48,400 nucleotides of DNA from the NCBI GenBank assembly GCA_016783945.1, contig JADHVP010000010.1, forward strand, positions 1 through 48,400, read 5' to 3'. This document shows positions 44,321 through 48,400 of the stretch, piece after piece. Every line of letters starts with the position of its first letter. Position 1 is the stretch's first letter. The notes beneath the pieces are model-generated. The model was given only the letters and a program-made list of their open reading frames with translations. It had not been told where the DNA came from and ran no database searches. Source of the stretch: Ignavibacteria bacterium (lineage in GTDB: Bacteria; Bacteroidota; Ignavibacteria; Tepidaquicellales; Tepidaquicellaceae). The position numbers were made by a program, and so were the translations under genes.

Positions 44321-44411
44321 TTAATAATTAAACTGCAAATTAATTATTGTTAAGTAAAATTTATACTGCTTTAAAAGATATTATAAGATACAAGTTTTTT
44401 TACTAATTATC
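44321..44411 (+). repeat. Dispersed intergenic repeat, copy R3
   Basis: TTAATAATTAAACTGCAAAT, then TAATTATTGTTAAGTAAAAT, TTATACTGC and a TTTTTACTAATTATCA end. The first half matches R4 with only a few changes. It lies before DUF4177 and after the restriction-modification operon (both leftward). Confidence 0.78.
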
Positions 44412-44493
44412 AAAGGAGGACATGGTTTTTCGAAACTTCTGTATGTTCTTCACTCATCTAACATACTCCTTGTTCTTATATCAAAAGGATTCC

Positions 44494-44565
44494 GCCTAAC
44501 GATTGAGTTCACCTGCCGCTATGAAGCATAGCGAAATAGAGGACAGGTATAGCGACTTGTTAGCT
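44494..44565 (+). other. attC-like hairpin 2
   Basis: GCCTAAC (44494-44500) matches the integron R'' box RYYYAAC, and GTTAGCT (44559-44565) is close to the R' box GTTRRRY. CTAAC pairs with GTTAG at the ends, ACCTG (44511-44515) pairs with CAGGT (44544-44548), and the centre is a perfect seven-base-pair hairpin CGCTATG-AAG-CATAGCG (44517-44533). About 72 bp in total, near the size of common attC sites. It touches the 3' end of the specificity gene. No integrase is in the window. Confidence 0.45.
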
Positions 44566-44567
44566 AC

Positions 44568-45107
44568 CTATATACGTTTGCTAAAAGGCAATGACTTAAT
44601 ATACCTTTCCATAAAACCATAGTCAGGAATACCTGATTCAAATACTGGTAATTTGATCTCGGAAATATTCATTCGTTCCATGTGCCATTTTCGGCCAAAG
44701 TTGAACCTATATTTTTCCATTTTGATTAGAGCAACAAAGAATAGGGCAATGTATTGGTTCATCTTGAATTTGGGATACAGGACGTTCACATCATCTGATG
44801 CCCAAAATGGATTTGGCTGGTAGAATGCTTCTGCTACCGAACCATTATAGTTGACGGTTATGGTGTTACCTGTGTGAATTGGTTCCTGACCGATGTATTC
44901 CCTGTAACCATTATTGGAATCAATGGAACCAATGAAGGGAATATTACCTTCTATCATGTTGGCTTTTGTTAGGCGTTTACCTTTTTTAATGGTGAAAAGG
45001 TCTTGCAACTGATACCATTTCCATTTTGTGGTGTCTAATGACGGTGTGGGCTTTTTGCTGAAATTGTCCTTCGCATTGTCATACTGATGAATGTTTGTTT
45101 TATTCAC
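44568..45107 (-). CDS. Second half of the interrupted specificity subunit (TRD2)
   Basis: The open frame after the stop, if initiated at GTG 45107, would give 179 residues with one target-recognition domain (QLQDLFTIKKGKRLTKANM to MEKYRFNFGRKWHMERMNISEIKLP). In the uninterrupted alignment this GTG is an internal Val codon (PKWVNKTN), and no ribosome site precedes it, so independent expression is doubtful. See the whole-gene entry. Confidence 0.45.
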   Translation of the reverse strand: MNKTNIHQYDNAKDNFSKKPTPSLDTTKWKWYQLQDLFTIKKGKRLTKANMIEGNIPFIGSIDSNNGYREYIGQEPIHTGNTITVNYNGSVAEAFYQPNPFWASDDVNVLYPKFKMNQYIALFFVALIKMEKYRFNFGRKWHMERMNISEIKLPVFESGIPDYGFMERYIKSLPFSKRI

Positions 45108-45185
45108 CCATTTTGGGATTGATGATTTTGCGGGAATTAGGATTTCCTTTAATGTGCGGTTTGCTTGGCGACCATAATTGAAGCG

Positions 45186-45515
45186 TTACTTATTTGCTCT
45201 AAGGCAAGTGCAATAAAACAGTTTTTCTCCATCGTTAAATTCTGCTTTTGGTACCAAATAGTATAAGTCCCGACCGCTGTAATAGGGTTCGGTTTGCAAG
45301 AAACTTTCCATGACTGACCCACCACTGGCAACGCTGATGGTACCCGCAGGATTTGGCGTTTTGTTTTTGAGTGACCTGACTTTAGCAGATACACCATTGT
45401 TCTTTGATGTGCGGGAAACAAAATTTACTCCGTTGGGGTCTTGGGTCAGCTTATTTAATTCAAGGTTTACCCCATACTTGACATCGAAAATTTTAGAAAC
45501 GGGAACTAACTTCAT
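45186..45515 (-). CDS. First half of the interrupted specificity subunit (TRD1)
   Basis: From the coupled ATG at 45515 the frame gives 109 residues up to TAA at 45186-45188, ending CTCLRANK. This is the first target-recognition domain, cut just before its conserved YRFNYGR motif and conserved helix. Half-sized S subunits can function as dimers in some systems, but this one lacks the conserved helix. See the whole-gene entry. Confidence 0.5.
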   Translation of the reverse strand: MKLVPVSKIFDVKYGVNLELNKLTQDPNGVNFVSRTSKNNGVSAKVRSLKNKTPNPAGTISVASGGSVMESFLQTEPYYSGRDLYYLVPKAEFNDGEKLFYCTCLRANK

Positions 45516-47362
45516 GACACGCCATTATTGAGTTTGAAAATCATGTATTTCTTGACAGTTTCTTCAAAAATATCTTGGGTAATAGTGGCATAGTTGGTGG
45601 TCATGTATGCTTCAGCGCACCATTCATCATTATGGGTGACGTATTGCTTAACGCATTCCCCAGGAATGTCATCACGATTGCGGTAGGTCTCAACCCAACG
45701 GTCTCTGATTAAAGACCATTTATCGTATTGGTCAATTCTTCCTTTGTGCTTGGTCTTGATAAAACCGTCATCTTTCCAATAGCCAAACCATGTTTTTCTA
45801 TTGCTCTGTTCATGGGGGACATGGGCCTTGAAAATCATAATACAGGGAACGGTTCCAACAGGATAGAATAGCTCTGTTGGCATTGACATAACTGCGTCAA
45901 GCGTATGATGCTTTAGCAGGTCTTCCTTCATTGGATGAGGCGAAATGGCGCAAGACATGGGAACTATTGCTATTCCAGTTCCATTCTTTACCAAGCAGTC
46001 AAGCATGTGTTTAACAAAAACTAACTCGTGCAAATCTTCATCGCTTTGGGAATAAGGTGGATTAAGCATGCCTATGTTGCACTTATGCTTTTTGATTTCT
46101 TTACTTATCGCTTTATCAAAGCAACTGCCTTGATGAAGATTTGCTTTCCCATCACCCCTTAAAATCATGTTGCTTGCAGCAAGAGTATACATTTGAGGTT
46201 GGTTCTCAACTCCGATTAAACCTTTATCCTTGATTTTCTTCTTTTGCTTTGCTGTCACAGCTTGTTTGAACATCTGGTGCATTGCTGAAATGAGAAAGCC
46301 TCCCGTTCCAGCGCAGATGTCAAGGACTTTGCTGTCTTTTTTGACGTTGGCAAGTAAAGCAAAGAGTTCTGTGATATGTCTTGGTGTTAAAACAATGCCC
46401 AGTGCTTTCTTATCTCCTCCTGTGTATTTGAGAAATTCACCGTAGAACTGTCCGACTACATCAAAATCATGGTAAACACTTATGAATGGCCAAACTTTTT
46501 CATTAAGCATTCTTATCAGTTCATATAAGACACCTTTCGGGAACCGTTTATTTGCTTTTCCTAGATTCGGATGAACTGCAATAGAAGAATACGGCTGTGT
46601 CATGCTGTATTCCTTAGAGTGGGGAATGTTGGCTTTTTTGAATTCTTCTTTGATTATCCGCATCCATTCTTTTTGCAAGTCTTCTGGTTTGTGTGCGTCA
46701 TAGCTTTTTGCAAATGCTTTGTTCTTTAATGCAATGAGGGTCCCACTAACAAGAAGCGGCTTTTCGCTTTCTGTTAGCTTAGCATGGTCTCTCATGAAGT
46801 TGTGGAGTTCTCTTGAGAACTCCATCAAGTCGTGATGGCGCTTTTTGGCGACTTCAGGATCAAAAGTGCCGTGCTCAATATAGTCTTCAAAGGATATTAT
46901 TGATGTAATTAGCTTGCCTGACTTGTTTGTAAGTTCTTTAGGTTGGTTAGCACCTTTAGGATGTAGAAAGTTTGATATTTTAAGACCTGATTTGGTCTGT
47001 CCGCTTACTGCAACGGCAATGACGTTATAAGATTTTGAAAGACGTTTGGCGTAATGCAACGCACCATCAACGGCATACACAACCGGCTTGTTTCTTTTGA
47101 GGCTCTCATGATATTTGGTTTTTGCCTTACATTCAAAGATAATGATGAAGTCGGGTGTTGCTGATGTAGACACAATAAACTCTGGAGCTCCTGCTCCACC
47201 TTTGCCTGTCTTGCTTGCTCCTTTCAGAAGCTTTTTTACTTCCACAATTTGGCTTTTCTGTTCTTCAATTTGAGTATCTTTACTGTCATAATATTTAAGG
47301 GCTCTTAAAATATCACGAACAAGGTTTTCAGTTATTCTTTCATTTGCCATTTCTGCTAACAT
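45512..47362 (-). CDS. N6-adenine DNA methylase with N-terminal nuclease-like domain (BcgIA-like restriction-modification subunit)
   Basis: The 616-residue protein joins an N-terminal PD-(D/E)xK-like domain and an HsdM-type methylase. The nuclease-like motif is PDFIIIFECK (Asp71, Glu77, Lys79), preceded by PEFIV. The methylase has SAM motif I LDICAGTGGF (347-356) and catalytic NPPY (434-437) for adenine N6 methylation, preceded by the HsdM-like LTPRHITELFALL. With a separate S subunit encoded next (4-base overlap), the layout is that of BcgI-type (type IIB) or related systems, where cleavage and methylation share one chain. An alternative start is the Met at residue 5 (MANERI). Flanked by R3 and R4. 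Confidence 0.85.
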   Translation of the reverse strand: MLAEMANERITENLVRDILRALKYYDSKDTQIEEQKSQIVEVKKLLKGASKTGKGGAGAPEFIVSTSATPDFIIIFECKAKTKYHESLKRNKPVVYAVDGALHYAKRLSKSYNVIAVAVSGQTKSGLKISNFLHPKGANQPKELTNKSGKLITSIISFEDYIEHGTFDPEVAKKRHHDLMEFSRELHNFMRDHAKLTESEKPLLVSGTLIALKNKAFAKSYDAHKPEDLQKEWMRIIKEEFKKANIPHSKEYSMTQPYSSIAVHPNLGKANKRFPKGVLYELIRMLNEKVWPFISVYHDFDVVGQFYGEFLKYTGGDKKALGIVLTPRHITELFALLANVKKDSKVLDICAGTGGFLISAMHQMFKQAVTAKQKKKIKDKGLIGVENQPQMYTLAASNMILRGDGKANLHQGSCFDKAISKEIKKHKCNIGMLNPPYSQSDEDLHELVFVKHMLDCLVKNGTGIAIVPMSCAISPHPMKEDLLKHHTLDAVMSMPTELFYPVGTVPCIMIFKAHVPHEQSNRKTWFGYWKDDGFIKTKHKGRIDQYDKWSLIRDRWVETYRNRDDIPGECVKQYVTHNDEWCAEAYMTTNYATITQDIFEETVKKYMIFKLNNGVS

Positions 47363-47389
47363 TTATCGTTTGTTCTTTTTGCAGCTAAC

Positions 47390-47524
47390 TAATAATTAAA
47401 CTGCGAATTAATTATTGTTAAGTAAAATTTTATACAGTTTCTTAAATTATTACAAAATAAAAGTTTTATTGCCGATTATCAACAATCTTATTGAAACGTT
47501 AGATATAATAATCTATATTTTCAA
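47390..47524 (+). repeat. Dispersed intergenic repeat, copy R4
   Basis: TAATAATTAAACTGCGAATT, then AATTATTGTTAAGTAAAATT, TTATACAG, TTACAAAATAAAAGTTTTAT, ATTATCAACAATCTTATTGA, and a final TATATTTTCAAT. It aligns with R3 at the left and with R1 and R2 at the right, so it is the most complete copy. It lies between the start of the methylase gene and rmuC. Confidence 0.8.
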
Positions 47525-47553
47525 TTTTTATATAAACCCGTTTTTAAAGAGAG

Positions 47554-47605
47554 CAGGTTTTTTTGTTTTAATTTGAAATTGTATAATAAAGAAAGTAATT
47601 TTATT
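47554..47605 (+). repeat. Shared upstream repeat S, copy 2
   Basis: CAGGTTTTTTTGTTTTAATT followed by a GAAATTGTATAATAAAG stretch and AAAGTAATTTTATT. It matches 37696-37746. A TATAAT (47582-47587) in this copy could serve as the minus-10 element of rmuC. Confidence 0.55.
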
Positions 47606-47652
47606 TTTAAGTAAAAATAATTTATAATCACAATATTCTTTTAAAAAATTAA

Positions 47653-48400
47653 ATGGAAATAATATATTTAATAATAGGAATTCTCATCGGTACTCTTTTC
47701 ACATTTTTTATAAGTAAATATAAATTTAAAAGTGGAGTGAGTAAATCAGAAGAAAGAAGCTCACTTTTACAAAAAGAAATAGAAAAAACAGAGAACGAGC
47801 TTTCAACCGAGAGGGACAAAGTCTTAAAACTGAACTCGGAATTATCAGCAAGCAAAACGGAGCTATCTAATTTACAGGAAAGACTGGACGAAGAAAGAAA
47901 GGAAATAGAAAAGTTACAGGTGAAGTTCACAAAAGAATTTGAGAACCTTGCAAATAAAATTCTTGAGGAGAAAAGCGTCAAGTTTACAGAGCAAAACAGG
48001 GAAAATTTAGACCAAATACTTAAGCCCTTGAGTGAAAAGATAAAGGACTTCGAAAAGAAGGTCGAAGATAAATATCTAAAAGAATCGAGCGACAGGGCAA
48101 GTCTTGTACAGCAGATTAAAACACTGCACGAACTCAACCAGCAAATGAGCAAGGACGCAAGTAACCTTACTAAAGCATTGAAGGGTGATTCGAAAGCACG
48201 GGGCAGCTGGGGAGAGTTCATACTTGAAAGTGTTCTTGAAAAGTCTGGTCTTATGAAAGATAGGGAATACAAAATTCAGGAGAGTTTTAAGAGCACAGAC
48301 GGGAAGCTTCAAAAACCCGATGTCATTGTTTACTTACCCGATGATAAGAATATTATAATAGATTCAAAAGTTTCCCTCATAGCATACGAACAGTTCAGTT
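47653..48400 (+). CDS. rmuC: RmuC family DNA recombination protein, N-terminal part
   Basis: An open frame from ATG 47653 runs off the right edge (249 codons visible). It starts with a single membrane span (MEIIYLIIGILIGTLFTFFI), then a long coiled coil (about 25-110, rich in E/K/L), and the beginning of the RmuC nuclease-like domain: QQMSKDASNLTKALKGDSKARGSWGEF, EYKIQESFKSTDGKLQKPDVIVYLPDDKNIIIDSKVSL in pieces. The GSWGE and DSKVSL motifs are diagnostic of RmuC, which limits DNA inversions between repeats. The full protein should have about 400-450 residues. Confidence 0.93.
   Translation, partial: MEIIYLIIGILIGTLFTFFISKYKFKSGVSKSEERSSLLQKEIEKTENELSTERDKVLKLNSELSASKTELSNLQERLDEERKEIEKLQVKFTKEFENLANKILEEKSVKFTEQNRENLDQILKPLSEKIKDFEKKVEDKYLKESSDRASLVQQIKTLHELNQQMSKDASNLTKALKGDSKARGSWGEFILESVLEKSGLMKDREYKIQESFKSTDGKLQKPDVIVYLPDDKNIIIDSKVSLIAYEQFS

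Larger units (their letters stand above)
44568..45515 (-). pseudogene. Restriction-modification specificity subunit (HsdS/BcgIB-like) with one in-frame stop
   Basis: A single frame of 316 codons spans 45515 to 44568 and is interrupted only by TAA at 45186-45188. The two halves are the two target-recognition domains of an S subunit: the first has KIFDVKYGVNLELNKL and VSRTSKNNGVSAKV, the second LFTIKKGKRLTKANM and FIGSIDSNNGYREYIG. Each ends in a parallel motif, NK-stop-RFNYGRQANRTL in the first and EKYRFNFGRKWHMERM in the second. So the stop replaces a Tyr codon (TAC or TAT to TAA). Its ATG overlaps the stop of the methylase gene (ATGA). Readthrough or reinitiation at GTG 45107 could still give product. 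Confidence 0.85.

Noticed and set aside
45149-45421. Second leftward frame overlapping the first half of the specificity gene
   Set aside because: The in-phase frame carries the recognition-domain motifs on both sides of the stop; this alternative frame is low-complexity and a shadow. A frameshift is not needed to explain the gene.
47649-48272. Long leftward Ser/Phe/Leu-rich frame opposite rmuC
   Set aside because: Antisense of a Glu/Lys-rich coiled coil; the plus-strand frame has the GSWGE and DSKVSL motifs.

Overview
The window is a low-GC chromosomal segment from a Gram-negative member of the Bacteroidota/Chlorobi/Ignavibacteria group, with Ignavibacteria-like my best guess. The basis is family content and gene style: secreted M1, M13, M16, S41 and M23 peptidases, a small exported DUF6150 protein, a YARHD lipoprotein, a membrane protein-winged helix-CreD operon, a SufB-C-D-S-E order followed by a DUF59 gene, frequent lipoproteins and weak Shine-Dalgarno sites. 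No rRNA, tRNA, CRISPR array, transposase or integrase gene was found.

Layout. 1-8.2 kb: the end of a HEPN protein, YjbQ, then a leftward operon of two M16 peptidase subunits (one active, one lacking the zinc motif), a NicO-like metal transporter and a CDF metal exporter; a rightward M13 peptidase and a leftward thioredoxin-like protein follow. 8.3-14.6 kb: an exported six-repeat WKSDA protein (DUF6150, predicted 7_1-knot family), a hybrid sensor kinase whose phospho-accepting His is replaced by Gln, a Cys/Met-metabolism PLP enzyme, a YARHD lipoprotein and adenine deaminase. 14.6-22 kb: the leftward SUF Fe-S assembly operon with an Rrf2/IscR-like operator before sufB. Its 3' end is broken up by intergenic repeats, a DUF2442 gene and a decayed DUF59 paralogue. 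22-24.4 kb: two lipoproteins and a methyltransferase.

24.4-26 kb has no long gene but holds the most unusual feature: two tandem copies of a pair of 35-residue single-span membrane proteins (A then B). Each pair is followed by the same 3' box and a terminator whose stem sequence differs while its pairing and loop are kept. I regard this as the best candidate for an undescribed system. 26-38.3 kb: an M1-like peptidase, the CreD operon with a palindromic operator, Trk/Ktr potassium uptake, a GH26-like lipoprotein, VOC and SRPBCC-like proteins, an unclassified HExxH protein, an S41 peptidase and a secreted protein.

38.3-48.4 kb is more accessory: an attC-like hairpin, an M23-like lipoprotein, a TPR protein, a DEAD-box helicase, a DUF4177 protein, a second attC-like hairpin, a BcgI-like restriction-modification operon whose specificity gene carries a single in-frame stop, and the start of rmuC. 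A dispersed intergenic repeat (R1-R4) lies at module boundaries here and brackets the restriction-modification operon.
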